Position numbers and translations under genes: made by a program. From NCBI RefSeq assembly GCF_010500865.1, contig NZ_JAAAWN010000003.1:186001-250000 (forward strand): DNA of 64,000 bases. The letters run 5' to 3'. The notes beneath the pieces were generated by a model, which was given only the letters and a program-made list of their open reading frames with translations, had not been told where the DNA came from and searched no databases. Source of the DNA: Alteromonas profundi. Its GTDB lineage: Bacteria > Pseudomonadota > Gammaproteobacteria > Enterobacterales > Alteromonadaceae. This document shows positions 19,643 through 28,936 of the stretch, piece by piece; position 1 is the first letter of the stretch; every line of letters starts with the position of its first letter.

Positions 19643-20611
19643 ATGGAAGCTTTCTTTACCGACTCCGCTTATCAAACACTTCTGGTGTTGTGGTTGGCGG
19701 TAGCGGCTGACGCGTTGTGGCAATGGCCTATAAGTAGCCACCCACTTACCTTAATGCGTTACATTGTTAAACAAATGGGCGAAAAAGTATTGCCAGAAAT
19801 GCATTACCCAAAAGGTCAACATTATATTTCTGGCACCCTCGCTGCCGTGGTATTGCTTTCACCTATTGTCACCTGCGTAGCCATTTTGGTTTACATGGCA
19901 GAATACCCAGTCTTTTTTGAAGCCGTTATCATGATAGTGGTAATAGACTTTGGTTTTCAGCGCAGGCAGTTTTCAAAACTCCTAACCATTATAGGTAAAA
20001 ACAAAAAAGTACGAACCAGAGAAACGCTATCCACCATAGTTGCACGAGACTGCTCGAGGTTAACCGACGTGGGTGTGGCCAAGGCGGCAATTGAAAGTTT
20101 ATGGCTTAAATTTCTCTACCTGTATTGCGGGGTTATTTTCTACTTTGTTATTACCGGGCCTGTGGGCGCGCTTATTTATCGGCTTTTGCTACTGATGAGC
20201 TGGCAATGGCATTATCGCACCCCTGCCATGCGCCATTTTGCCGCGCCAATAAGAAAACTGGTGAGTCTTCTTGTACTTCCTCCAGCCATCGTTGGCGCAC
20301 TCGCGACGTTAATGGTATCTCACCCAATAAGAGGGGTAAATGCGATGAAGAAAAGCTCAGCGAAAGATAAAACCTCATTACTATTGGCTTTATTAGGCGG
20401 TGTAAACGATATTCAGCTAGGCGGCCCCGCCATTTACCATCATAAAAAATACCGTTATCCCCGAGTAGGAACGACCAAACAAGTGAAATACTCAGATATT
20501 ATCCGTGCCAGACGCACCATTATAAGTGCCATGTGTATCGTGGTAGCGTTAGCCAGCATAGGCTTGTTATTGGTTGCAGTTTCTACCCAAAACATAAACG
20601 AGTTTATCTAG
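19643..20611 (+). CDS. CbiB/CobD-like membrane protein, probably divergent
   Basis: A 322-residue polytopic membrane protein of the CbiB (adenosylcobinamide-phosphate synthase) superfamily. Retained similarities are the N-terminal AADALWQWP region, STIVARDCSRLTDVGVAKAAIES (compare IVGRDT...VVETVAENT in CbiB) and the C-terminal LLGGVNDIQLGGPAIYHHKKY. The conserved ENTVDG stretch is replaced by LWLKFLYL, and the NTLDSMVGYK segment is also lost. It may therefore not carry out the CbiB reaction. It lies between mtnN and btuF with gaps of 2 and 1 bases, so it is co-transcribed with the B12-binding protein. Confidence 0.72.
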   Translation: MEAFFTDSAYQTLLVLWLAVAADALWQWPISSHPLTLMRYIVKQMGEKVLPEMHYPKGQHYISGTLAAVVLLSPIVTCVAILVYMAEYPVFFEAVIMIVVIDFGFQRRQFSKLLTIIGKNKKVRTRETLSTIVARDCSRLTDVGVAKAAIESLWLKFLYLYCGVIFYFVITGPVGALIYRLLLLMSWQWHYRTPAMRHFAAPIRKLVSLLVLPPAIVGALATLMVSHPIRGVNAMKKSSAKDKTSLLLALLGGVNDIQLGGPAIYHHKKYRYPRVGTTKQVKYSDIIRARRTIISAMCIVVALASIGLLLVAVSTQNINEFI

Positions 20612-20612
20612 T

Positions 20613-21449
20613 ATGCGCCTATTTTCCTTATTGATAATACTGTTGCTGTGCTTCTTTCCTACCTCTAACCATGCTGACACTACAGAGTTACCACCTTCGG
20701 CAGCGTCTAAAGCACTACGTATCATAACCCTAGCGCCTCATCTCACCGAATGGGTATATAGCTTAGGGTTAGGCGATAATTTAGTGGCGGTAAGCGCGTA
20801 TAGTAACTACCCCAATCAGGCAAAAAGTTTGCCTCAAGTGGCCGATTTTCAAGGCGCCGATCTTGCTGCCATAGTGGCCCTAGACCCAACATTAATACTC
20901 GCATGGGACGGCGGTAACAAACCTCAAGATATACAGCGCCTTGAAGGCCTAGGCTTTCGCGTATTTAAAGCGAAAGTAACAGAGATAGAGGATATTGCTA
21001 AAAATATCCAAGCCCTCGGGGCACTTACCGATACCGAGGAAAAAGCAAGGCAGCTAACCAAAACCTTTCTGCTTGAGTTAAACGCACTAAAGCAACAATA
21101 CCAAAACCCGCCCTATAAGCCGGTGTTTTACTACTCATGGACGGCGCCGTTAATGACGATAGGTGAAGACGCTTGGCCTAATAAACTTCTCAATGTATGT
21201 GGGGCAACCACCTTATTTGCCGATAGCCCTGTAGACTACCCCCAAGTTTCCGTGCAAGAAGTACTAACCCGCCAGCCACAACGTTTAGTTGCAGCAAGCC
21301 AACAGTCGTTGGCGCAATTAGAAAAATTTTGGCGCCCCCATAGGGCGTATTTAACGGCGCCACTCATTCAAGTAGACCCTGATGTTACGAGCCGATTCTC
21401 TTTACGCCTATTAACTGAACTTAAAAGTCTATGTAAGGGTATAAAATAA
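20613..21449 (+). CDS. btuF: Periplasmic vitamin B12-binding protein BtuF
   Basis: A 278-residue cluster A-III solute-binding protein that delivers cobalamin to the BtuCD transporter. A signal peptide covers residues 1-21 (MRLFSLLIILLLCFFPTSNHA). The mature protein begins the two-lobed fold with RIITLAPHLTEWVYSLGLGD, then YSNYPNQAKSLPQV and DLAAIVALDPTLILAWDGGNKP, as in E. coli BtuF. No BtuC/BtuD genes are present here. It follows the CbiB-like gene by one base. Confidence 0.9.
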   Translation: MRLFSLLIILLLCFFPTSNHADTTELPPSAASKALRIITLAPHLTEWVYSLGLGDNLVAVSAYSNYPNQAKSLPQVADFQGADLAAIVALDPTLILAWDGGNKPQDIQRLEGLGFRVFKAKVTEIEDIAKNIQALGALTDTEEKARQLTKTFLLELNALKQQYQNPPYKPVFYYSWTAPLMTIGEDAWPNKLLNVCGATTLFADSPVDYPQVSVQEVLTRQPQRLVAASQQSLAQLEKFWRPHRAYLTAPLIQVDPDVTSRFSLRLLTELKSLCKGIK

Positions 21450-21498
21450 CCAACGTAATAGTTATACTTTCGGCTAACAGGATGAAAGAAGGTAGCTC

Positions 21499-21906
21499 AT
21501 GCGAATTGTTGTCTTTGTTGTAACCACATTGGTATTTGTAACGTTATTTGCATCACTGCAATGTACGGCAAAAGCGCGCCCTAAAAGTGAGAGTGTTGCG
21601 GCGTCACCTTTTCTCATGGAGCGGGTTAAAAATAACGATTGGCTACTTATCGATGTACGCTCGCCAGAAGAATTTAGTGACGGACATATCCCAGGTGCTG
21701 TAAACGTTCCTCATGAAAGTATTGGTAGTTACTTAAACGAACTCGACGATTATAAAGAAAAGCCTATTATTATTTACTGTCGTTCGGGGCGCAGAGCAAA
21801 AATGGCCATGAAAATATTGGAAGAACACGATTTTTCCGAGGTATTGCATCTAGAGGGAGACATGCTAGGTTGGAGCGAAGCCGCTATGCCTATCGATAGA
21901 ATGTGA
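21499..21906 (+). CDS. Exported single-domain rhodanese-like protein
   Basis: A 135-residue protein with an N-terminal hydrophobic signal (residues 3-22) and one rhodanese domain (about 38-130). The domain shows LIDVRSPEEFSDGHIPGAVNVPH and the active-site loop IYCRSGRRA with its catalytic Cys, so it could act as a periplasmic sulfurtransferase. The Cys in LQCTAKA does not fit a lipobox well. GAAGGTAG precedes the ATG. Confidence 0.85.
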   Translation: MRIVVFVVTTLVFVTLFASLQCTAKARPKSESVAASPFLMERVKNNDWLLIDVRSPEEFSDGHIPGAVNVPHESIGSYLNELDDYKEKPIIIYCRSGRRAKMAMKILEEHDFSEVLHLEGDMLGWSEAAMPIDRM

Positions 21907-22001
21907 ATAAAACCCACGGTTAATTGAAGGTAGTGGGTATCACAACACATGCGTTATATTTTTGCTACACTGGCATCATTCACTCACGTAATCAGACATC
22001 C

Positions 22002-22403
22002 ATGAAAATAGATATTGCAACACCAGCCATGTTGTTTCCGGCTATATCCCTATTGCTTCTTGCCTATACGAATCGCTTTCTTACGCTAGCGACCATTATT
22101 CGCAACTTTTCAAAAGAGGAACGAGACGATAATACGCAGGCTCAGATAAAAAATCTTCGTCTTCGCATTCAGCTAATCAAACGTATGCAAATAGCCGGCG
22201 TAGGCAGCTTCTTCTTATGTGTGGTATCTATGCTTGCCATCTATCTAACCTACCAGCAAGCAGGTAATTGGGTGTTCGCCGCCAGCCTAGTGTCGCTACT
22301 TTATTCACTGTGGATGTCAGTACGCGAAATCCTCATCTCGGTGGAAGCGTTAGACGTTCATCTTGAAGGAATAAACCAACCCAAAGACAAAGATGTATCC
22401 TGA
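22002..22403 (+). CDS. DUF2721 membrane protein
   Basis: A 133-residue inner-membrane protein resembling DUF2721. It has an N-terminal helix (AMLFPAISLLLLAYTNRF), a cytoplasmic basic stretch with paired Arg/Lys (QIKNLRLRIQLIKRMQ), and two closely spaced helices (about 63-85 and 90-110). The start at 22002 gives the family-typical MKIDIATPAML. A longer reading from 21924 would run through a likely promoter (TACACT at 21965-21970). The function is unknown. It overlaps the next gene by 11 bases. Confidence 0.75.
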   Translation: MKIDIATPAMLFPAISLLLLAYTNRFLTLATIIRNFSKEERDDNTQAQIKNLRLRIQLIKRMQIAGVGSFFLCVVSMLAIYLTYQQAGNWVFAASLVSLLYSLWMSVREILISVEALDVHLEGINQPKDKDVS

Positions 22404-22968
22404 TCAGATAATTTATCAAACCTTAGCCCCCCAGCACTTCGACCAAGTGATTAGGTTAGGGAATAACGTGCAGGGCGACAATTACCTTAGTGCCACCTCG
22501 TTGCAAGCCATTTACGATAAAAGCTGGCACAAGGGTATTAATGCAAGTTTAGTGGCTATCTACAAAAGCACTATCGTAGGTTTCAGACTTACCTACGCGC
22601 ATGACAAATGGCAGCGTGATCAATGGTGTACACCTAATTTATGGCCAGTATCTGAAGATAAAGTTTGCTACTTTAAATGCAATACCGTGTCACCAGATAT
22701 GCAAGGTTCAGGTATCGGGAGTGCCTTACTCGCACGCTCAGTAGCACAAGCGAAAAAGCAAGGTGCGAAAGCAGGCCTTGCCCACATTTGGTTAGCAAGC
22801 CCAGGCAATAGTGCGTTTAAATACTTTACCAAAAATGGGGGAGTGTTAGTTCAAAAACACCCCAATAAATGGCGCCATGCGTCTCTTTATGAGGGCTATG
22901 ATTGCCCTGTATGCCCCACATACTGCGAATGTGAGGGTGCCGAAATGATACTAACCTTCGACACATAA
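22393..22968 (+). CDS. GNAT-family N-acetyltransferase with C-terminal Cys cluster
   Basis: A 191-residue acyl-CoA transferase fold. The acetyl-CoA loop is at about residues 102-112 (DMQGSGIGSALL, the Q/R-x-x-G-x-G/A type). Motifs upstream (SLVAIYKSTIVGFRLTYA) are typical GNAT beta strands. The C terminus has CPVCPTYCEC, four cysteines in ten residues, which could hold zinc or an iron-sulfur centre; this lies outside the catalytic fold. The substrate is unknown. Its ATG lies within the end of the DUF2721 gene. Confidence 0.8.
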   Translation: MYPDQIIYQTLAPQHFDQVIRLGNNVQGDNYLSATSLQAIYDKSWHKGINASLVAIYKSTIVGFRLTYAHDKWQRDQWCTPNLWPVSEDKVCYFKCNTVSPDMQGSGIGSALLARSVAQAKKQGAKAGLAHIWLASPGNSAFKYFTKNGGVLVQKHPNKWRHASLYEGYDCPVCPTYCECEGAEMILTFDT

Positions 22969-22989
22969 GTGATTTATAATAAGGTTTTC

Positions 22990-24315
22990 ATGTACGCCCC
23001 TCTTATTTCCACTTCAGTAACGCCCACCGATAAATCACCTGCCAGTTATTGGCATGCAACCCATCAAAGCGAAAGCTTCCCTTCATTGTCCTTAAATATT
23101 GACACTGAATACCTTATTATCGGCGGCGGGTATACTGGGTTATCCGCGGCCATAGCACTAGCTGAAGCAAAAAAAAACGTTACTTTACTTGATGCCAACA
23201 ATATAGGTTTTGGTTGTGCTGGGCGAAATGCCGGCTTTGTTTTATCTGGCAGTGGACGGCTGTCGCTAGCCGCCATTGAAAAAAACTTCTCCAAGCGTAT
23301 AGCGCTAGGTATGCAGCGAGAGTTTGACGATAGCGTAGCCTTGCTACATCAACGTATTAGCCAATATGCGATGAATGTAGATCTCACCAAGGGCCCCTAT
23401 ATAAAACTTGCCCATAATAAAGCGCAAGCAAATAATTTGCGTCAAAACGCCATCAGGCAGAATCTTCACTTTGGCTCTTCAATTCAGTTGTTATCTAAAA
23501 GCGATATAGACGCCCGCCTAGATATACGGGGCATATTTGGCGCAGTAGAAACGCAAGGTGCCTGTCTCCATCCTCTTAAGCTCGCCGATGAATACGCGCG
23601 AATAAGCACTCAATTAGGCGCCTCGCTCTATTGCAACACACCGGTAAGTGCCATTGTTAAACACCACGATGGCTATAAAATAGCGACAACTAAGGGTACT
23701 GTTTTTGCGCAAAATGTAATTATCGCGTCTAATGCCTATACCCCAAAAATCTTTCACAAAGCCGTAGATAATAGGCAGTTTCCCGTTCAATCAAGTATTC
23801 TGGTTACCCCTCCCCTCACGCCTGAGCAACAAAAGCTTACCGGGCTAACCTCCCCCATGAGCTTTATGGATACCAGAATGATGAAGTACTATTACCGTGT
23901 TTTACCCGATGGCTGGTTGCTATTTGGAGGACGCGGGGCGGTGAGGGGAGAGAATGCCAATAGTAAGACGAACCAACAGCGCCTGTATCACGCAATGGCT
24001 ACCATGTTCCCTGCCCTTAAACCCCTTGGCATAGACTATTTTTGGAGTGGTTGGGTGAGTGTGTCACTAGACAGTATGCCACGTATTTTTACCCATGATG
24101 AAGGCCGATTAGGTTACGCAATGGGCTATTGTGGTTCGGGCGTCGCCTTCGCCGCCTATGCTGGACAACAACTCGTCAAACGCATGCTTGATAGTGATAG
24201 TGTAGATACCTCGCTTCCCTTGTACCAATCGCCGTTGCCCCGTTACCCCTTTGCCGCATGTCGACGGCTTGCGTTACGCGGCTTGTATAAATGGGCGAAA
24301 ATAGCGCAAGCTTAG
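22990..24315 (+). CDS. FAD-dependent oxidoreductase, gamma-glutamylputrescine oxidase-like
   Basis: A 441-residue DAO-family flavoprotein similar to PuuB/OrdL. The FAD dinucleotide-binding motif is LIIGGGYTGLSAAIALA near residue 40, followed by the FGCAGRNAGFVLSG segment characteristic of this subfamily. The C-terminal GYCGSGVAFAAYAGQQLV completes the FAD site. It probably oxidises an amine or N-alkylated amino acid. No other putrescine pathway genes adjoin, so the substrate is not assigned. The ATG at 22990 follows AATAAGG; a GTG at 22969 in the same frame is less likely. Confidence 0.82.
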   Translation: MYAPLISTSVTPTDKSPASYWHATHQSESFPSLSLNIDTEYLIIGGGYTGLSAAIALAEAKKNVTLLDANNIGFGCAGRNAGFVLSGSGRLSLAAIEKNFSKRIALGMQREFDDSVALLHQRISQYAMNVDLTKGPYIKLAHNKAQANNLRQNAIRQNLHFGSSIQLLSKSDIDARLDIRGIFGAVETQGACLHPLKLADEYARISTQLGASLYCNTPVSAIVKHHDGYKIATTKGTVFAQNVIIASNAYTPKIFHKAVDNRQFPVQSSILVTPPLTPEQQKLTGLTSPMSFMDTRMMKYYYRVLPDGWLLFGGRGAVRGENANSKTNQQRLYHAMATMFPALKPLGIDYFWSGWVSVSLDSMPRIFTHDEGRLGYAMGYCGSGVAFAAYAGQQLVKRMLDSDSVDTSLPLYQSPLPRYPFAACRRLALRGLYKWAKIAQA

Positions 24316-24386
24316 TCAGTAATTTTCCATCAACCGCCGCCAATATAGTCTATGGTTAGTATTTTAGAGAACCGGAGAGTCACGCC

Positions 24387-24740
24387 ATGTCATATATCGA
24401 TGGGTTTGTGGTTGCTGTTGCCAATAGCAACAAAGAAAATTATCTTAAACATGCCAAAATAGCGGGTGAAATATTCAAAGAATATGGTGCATTGAAAGTT
24501 ATTGAAGCATGGGGAGATGATGTGCCTGACGGTGAAGTAACTTCCTTTCCTATGGCGGTGAAAGCAAGTGCGGATGAAACCGTGGTGTTTTCTATCGCGT
24601 TTTGGCCCTCAAAAGAGGTGCGGGACGAAGCATGGCGTAACGTAATGGAAGACCCGCGTATGCATCCTGATGAAAACCCTATGCCATTTGATGGGAAAAG
24701 ACTTATTTACGGCGGGTTTGTTCCCATCCTTGAGCTATAG
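24387..24740 (+). CDS. DUF1428 (YbaA-like) protein
   Basis: A 117-residue cytoplasmic protein of the DUF1428 family, with MSYIDGFVVAVANSNKENY, IEAWGDDVPDGEVTSFPMAVKA and the C-terminal MPFDGKRLIYGGF. These dimeric alpha/beta-barrel-like proteins have no established biochemical role. It shares a bidirectional terminator with convergent tyrS. Confidence 0.85.
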   Translation: MSYIDGFVVAVANSNKENYLKHAKIAGEIFKEYGALKVIEAWGDDVPDGEVTSFPMAVKASADETVVFSIAFWPSKEVRDEAWRNVMEDPRMHPDENPMPFDGKRLIYGGFVPILEL

Positions 24741-24750
24741 CCACAGCAAT

Positions 24751-24783
24751 AAAAAAGCCCGCGAAGGTCATATTCGCGGGCTT
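24751..24783 (-). terminator. Bidirectional terminator between DUF1428 gene and tyrS
   Basis: An 11-base-pair stem AAGCCCGCGAA / TTCGCGGGCTT with a 7-base loop. On the minus strand it ends in a T run, making it a strong terminator for tyrS; on the plus strand the T run is short. Confidence 0.87.
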
Positions 24784-24810
24784 ATAAAGTGGCAAAACCA
24801 ATCCGTTTAC

Positions 24811-26010
24811 TTACGCCAATGTAATCCGGGCAAACTTACGCTTGCCTACTTGATAAACATTTTCGCCTGGTTCGCTAAGAATGAGACGGGTATCTTCAAC
24901 TTTATCGCCGTTAATTTTCACCGCGCCTTGTTTAATCATCCGAATGGCATCGGATGTTGACCCTACCAAACTGGCCTGCTTTAACAGGTTTCCAATGGCA
25001 ATACCTTCATCGCCTAGGGCAATTTCAAATTCGGGCATATCATCAGGAATGGCATTTTTTTGGAAACGCTGGATAAAGTCTTGATGCGCACCTTCTGCCG
25101 CCGCTTCATCATGGAAACGGGCAATAATTTCTTTTGCTAACAAAATCTTAATATCGCGGGGGTTTTCCCCATTAGCAACCCGTGTTTTCAGTTCCGCAAT
25201 CTCTTCTAATGGACGGAAACTAAGTAAGTCGTAATAACGCCACATAAGGTCGTCAGATATCGACATAACTTTTCCGAACATTTCGTTTGGCGCGTCGGTT
25301 ATCCCGATATAGTTGTTCAGCGACTTAGACATTTTTTGAACGCCATCAAGGCCTTCAAGCAAAGGAACCATTACAATAGATTGCTGTTGCAACCCTTGTT
25401 CTTTTTGTAGTTCACGCCCCATGAGCAGATTAAAACGCTGATCGGTCCCGCCAAGCTCAACGTCGGCTTTTAGCGCTACAGAGTCCCATCCTTGTACCAG
25501 CGGATACAAAAACTCGTGGATGGCTATAGGTTGACCATTGTTGTAACGCTTTTTAAAATCGTCACGTTCTAGCATGCGAGCAACCGTTTGGCTCGCCGCC
25601 AATTTTATCATACCTGCGGCACCAAGCTTATCCATCCACTCAGAGTTAAAACGAATCTCCGTTTTGTCTTCGTCGAGAATTTTAAACACCTGTTGCTGAT
25701 ACGTTTCTGCGTTTTCTAATACCTGTTCTTTACTTAAGGGCTTGCGTGTGACATTTTTACCTGTAGGATCGCCAATAAGGCCAGTAAAATCACCAATAAG
25801 AAAAACAACATTATGGCCTAGCTGCTGAAATGTACGCAGCTTATTGATCAAAACAGTGTGACCAAGGTGCAAGTCAGGCGCAGTTGGATCAAAACCCGCT
25901 TTTATTGTTAGGGTTTTGCCGGATTTTAATTTCTCGATTAAATCCTCTTCGGGGAGAATTTCATCTACGCCCCGTTTAATCTCAGCTAGCGCTGTTTGCC
26001 AATCTTTCAT
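24811..26010 (-). CDS. tyrS: Tyrosyl-tRNA synthetase (type 2)
   Basis: A 399-residue class I aminoacyl-tRNA synthetase charging tRNA-Tyr. It has the HIGH-equivalent HLGH in [15 protein letters not shown], the KMSKS loop in [11 protein letters not shown], and a C-terminal S4 RNA-binding domain. Possession of KMSKS rather than the KFGKT of E. coli TyrS, and the length near 400, place it in the TyrZ-like type 2 group. It lies convergent to the DUF1428 gene and divergent from the M23 peptidase gene. Confidence 0.95.
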   Translation of the reverse strand: MKDWQTALAEIKRGVDEILPEEDLIEKLKSGKTLTIKAGFDPTAPDLHLGHTVLINKLRTFQQLGHNVVFLIGDFTGLIGDPTGKNVTRKPLSKEQVLENAETYQQQVFKILDEDKTEIRFNSEWMDKLGAAGMIKLAASQTVARMLERDDFKKRYNNGQPIAIHEFLYPLVQGWDSVALKADVELGGTDQRFNLLMGRELQKEQGLQQQSIVMVPLLEGLDGVQKMSKSLNNYIGITDAPNEMFGKVMSISDDLMWRYYDLLSFRPLEEIAELKTRVANGENPRDIKILLAKEIIARFHDEAAAEGAHQDFIQRFQKNAIPDDMPEFEIALGDEGIAIGNLLKQASLVGSTSDAIRMIKQGAVKINGDKVEDTRLILSEPGENVYQVGKRKFARITLA

Positions 26011-26329
26011 TAGTTAATCACACTCTTTGATAACAGTAATTCAATGTTTGGCGGCATTTTACGCGTACAAGGGAACCATTAAAAGCTTTGCGCGTCAAAA
26101 AACGAATTACAAACAGTCAAGTTGCATAATGAAATCCATATTTTCAGTTATCTACTTGAGAAACTTACCCTATCTTACCTTGGTAGGTACCTAGGTTAAG
26201 CGATAGAGAAGAATAGGCTGAAACAGCCACTAAGAATTTGCGCTAACAATATAATGAGAAAAGTTGCATTTTTAAGCAACGTATGTGAAATAGAGTCGTG
26301 CACATAACATTTCTCAGGTGGACCGTAGT
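26011..26329. other. Divergent promoter region tyrS / M23 peptidase
   Basis: A 319-base spacer with no ORF. It contains the partial palindrome TACCTTGGTAGGTACCTAGGT near 26175-26195. A purine-rich CAGGTGGACC precedes the plus-strand start. No clear regulatory protein site was recognised. Confidence 0.5.
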
Positions 26330-27655
26330 ATGAGAAAGAAAATAGCCTCTTCAAAGGCGCTAAAATTTTACAATAAATTGCCTAAGCAACATCGCACCGG
26401 CCTAGCCGTGGCGACGATGTTCCTTGGCGCATTAATCCTTTTGCCTTCCGAACCGGTAGAAGCTAGCCGTCACCAAGAAGCCTTCGTGCTTGATACGGGC
26501 GTTCGCTACCCGGTAGATTTACACGTAACACCCTCAACAAACGTGTTTACTAACGAAGACGAGTCTAGCTGGCAAACATATAAAGTTAGAAGTGGTGATA
26601 CACTCGCTAAACTCTTTAAACGCGCCGGCTTTACCGCACGGGATGTTTATAACGTTACGCAAGCGGGTGAGCTTACTAAAACCTTAGTTACCCTACTTCC
26701 AGGGGATGAGCTTTCCTTTAAGGCAAAAAGTGACGGTAGCTTTGGTGAACTTAAATATAAATTATCTGCCACTGAAACCCTGGTTGTTCGTCCGTCGCAG
26801 GGTGATGAAGAAGGGCTACTCACTGCTGCGCTTGAAAAGCGGGCAGTAGATATTCGCTATAACTTCGCCCAAGGTGAGATTCACTCTAGCTTCTGGAATG
26901 CGGCATCTCGCTCAGGGCTTACAAGCAATCAAATAATGAACCTAGCCGGCATTTTTGGTTGGGATATCGATTTTGCAATGGAAATCCGGTCAGGCGATAC
27001 CTTTAATGTGGTGTTTGAAGAGCAATATGTAAACGGCGAGTTCGTAGGGTATGGCGATATAGTGGCAGCCGAATTTACCAACCAAGGTGAGCATTTTAGT
27101 GCGATTTTGCATGAAGATGGCAACTACTATACCCCCGAAGGGCGCAGCATGCGTAAGAGCTTCTTACGCGCGCCAGTTAACTTTAGGTATGTAAGCTCTA
27201 ATTTCACTAAAGCGCGCTTTCATCCCGTCCAAAAACGTTGGAAAGCCCACCGAGGCACCGACTATGTCGCTGCGGTTGGCACCCCCATAATGGCCGCGGG
27301 CGACGGTAAAGTAATAAAGTCGGGCTACGACAAATACAATGGGCACCACGTTTTTATCCAGCATGGCGAAAAGTATACAACTAAGTATTTGCACTTTAAA
27401 AAGCGTGCGGTAAAAGTGGGTGACACTGTTAAACAAGGCCAGACAGTGGGTTATCTAGGCAGCACAGGCATGGTTACTGGGGCGCACCTACACTATGAAT
27501 TCTTAGTTGATGGAGTACATAGAAACCCGCGCACGGTGGAATTACCAAAGTCGCAGCCTATTGCCGAAGACGAACGTGAAAGGTTTTTAGAAATTGCCAG
27601 TGTGCGTAAGGCACAACTGGAAAATAATAAACGCATAATGTTAGCAATGAAATAA
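26330..27655 (+). CDS. M23 murein DD-endopeptidase, MepM-like
   Basis: A 441-residue envelope protein with an N-terminal membrane anchor/signal (about residues 20-40). An OapA/LysM-like carbohydrate-binding region (about 80-150) contains YKVRSGDTLAKLFKRAGF. The C-terminal LytM/M23 zinc peptidase domain (about 280-390) has its first ligand motif in HRGTDYVAAVGTPI and its second in AHLHYEF. Such enzymes cut peptidoglycan cross-links to let the sacculus expand. Length equals E. coli MepM. The ATG at 26330 follows AGGTGGA; a GTG at 26318 is an alternative. It is 15 bases upstream of anmK. Confidence 0.9.
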   Translation: MRKKIASSKALKFYNKLPKQHRTGLAVATMFLGALILLPSEPVEASRHQEAFVLDTGVRYPVDLHVTPSTNVFTNEDESSWQTYKVRSGDTLAKLFKRAGFTARDVYNVTQAGELTKTLVTLLPGDELSFKAKSDGSFGELKYKLSATETLVVRPSQGDEEGLLTAALEKRAVDIRYNFAQGEIHSSFWNAASRSGLTSNQIMNLAGIFGWDIDFAMEIRSGDTFNVVFEEQYVNGEFVGYGDIVAAEFTNQGEHFSAILHEDGNYYTPEGRSMRKSFLRAPVNFRYVSSNFTKARFHPVQKRWKAHRGTDYVAAVGTPIMAAGDGKVIKSGYDKYNGHHVFIQHGEKYTTKYLHFKKRAVKVGDTVKQGQTVGYLGSTGMVTGAHLHYEFLVDGVHRNPRTVELPKSQPIAEDERERFLEIASVRKAQLENNKRIMLAMK

Positions 27656-27670
27656 GTAACTCAACCTCCT

Positions 27671-28873
27671 ATGGCGAAATACATTGGCCTAATGTCAGGC
27701 ACTAGCATGGATGGCGTAGACGCCGTCCTATGTGAAATTTCGCCCTGTGAATGCACTACGCTCGCTGCGCATTCTGTTGCTTATAGCGGTGAATTGCTCG
27801 GGGCCCTTAATTCGCTTTGTAGCGAAGGGCCCGACGAATTAAACAGTGTAGGCATTGCCGATAGACTGGTGGCAGAAACCTTTGCTCAAGCCACACTGGG
27901 ACTTCTTGAAAAAACCTCCCTTTCCCCTTGCGAGATCACCGCTATTGGTTCCCACGGGCAAACTGTGCGACACCATCCAAATCGAGATGTTTTATCCGCC
28001 TACTTTGCCGCCTCATCCATTCGCGGGTTTACGTGTCAAATTGGCGATCCCAATACCATTGCAGCGTTAACTGGCATTAACGTTATTGCCGATTTCAGGC
28101 GCAAGGATATAGCGCTTGGAGGGCAAGGTGCTCCATTGGTTCCCGCTTTTCACAATGCGGTGTTTGCGTCAGAGCAACACTATCGCGCACTTGTTAATAT
28201 TGGTGGTATTGCAAATATTTCTATCCTTTACCCAAAATGCGAGCAATTGCCGCCCCAAGGGTTTGATATAGGACCTGGCAATACATTAATGGATCAGTGG
28301 ATTAACCTTCATTTAAACCACGCTTTCGATAACAACGGGGCCTGGGCAAAGAAAGGGCATCCTGACCAAGGGCTTCTACAACAGTTGATGCTGGATGAAT
28401 ATTTTCACTTACCCGCACCAAAGAGTTCTGGACGGGAATATTTTAATATTGATTGGTTAAGCAATACCCTTGCGGATCGCTTCGAGTGTAGTGCGCATCT
28501 CCTTGATAAGGAGACCGAAAACAACCTAGCACCAGAAGATGTGCAAGCCACCTTATTAGCGTTAACCGGCAGTACCATTGCCAATGAGATACAACGTCAT
28601 GTACCTATTAAAAACAACCATAATCAGATAAGTGAAGTTATTACTTGTGGTGGAGGAGCGTTAAATAACACCTTGATGTCATATATATCGGAGGCGCTGG
28701 AGGGATATCATGTATCTGATAGCCACACCCTTGGAATACATCCCCAACAGGTTGAAGGCGCAGCGTTTGCTTGGTTAGCTTATGCTTACATCAACGATAT
28801 ACCTGGTAATGTCCCCGCCGTTACCGGCGCCTCAAAACCCGCAGTTTTAGGCGCCTTGTATAAAAGCGCCTAA
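27671..28873 (+). CDS. anmK: Anhydro-N-acetylmuramic acid kinase
   Basis: A 400-residue ASKHA-fold kinase. It opens and phosphorylates 1,6-anhydro-MurNAc recovered from cell-wall turnover to MurNAc-6-phosphate. Motifs are YIGLMSGTSMDGVDAVL at the N terminus (ATP loop), SHGQTVRHHP, NIGGIANIS, FDIGPGNTLMD and ITCGGGALN. It follows the M23 peptidase closely, coupling wall cleavage and recycling genes. The 15-base spacer has no Shine-Dalgarno sequence; it reads AACCTCCT directly before the ATG. Confidence 0.95.
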   Translation: MAKYIGLMSGTSMDGVDAVLCEISPCECTTLAAHSVAYSGELLGALNSLCSEGPDELNSVGIADRLVAETFAQATLGLLEKTSLSPCEITAIGSHGQTVRHHPNRDVLSAYFAASSIRGFTCQIGDPNTIAALTGINVIADFRRKDIALGGQGAPLVPAFHNAVFASEQHYRALVNIGGIANISILYPKCEQLPPQGFDIGPGNTLMDQWINLHLNHAFDNNGAWAKKGHPDQGLLQQLMLDEYFHLPAPKSSGREYFNIDWLSNTLADRFECSAHLLDKETENNLAPEDVQATLLALTGSTIANEIQRHVPIKNNHNQISEVITCGGGALNNTLMSYISEALEGYHVSDSHTLGIHPQQVEGAAFAWLAYAYINDIPGNVPAVTGASKPAVLGALYKSA

Positions 28874-28936
28874 TACGGCGATACCTTTGCTATAGGGTAC
28901 CGCCCTTTCCTGAGCGTTAAGTGCCTATGTCCTGGC

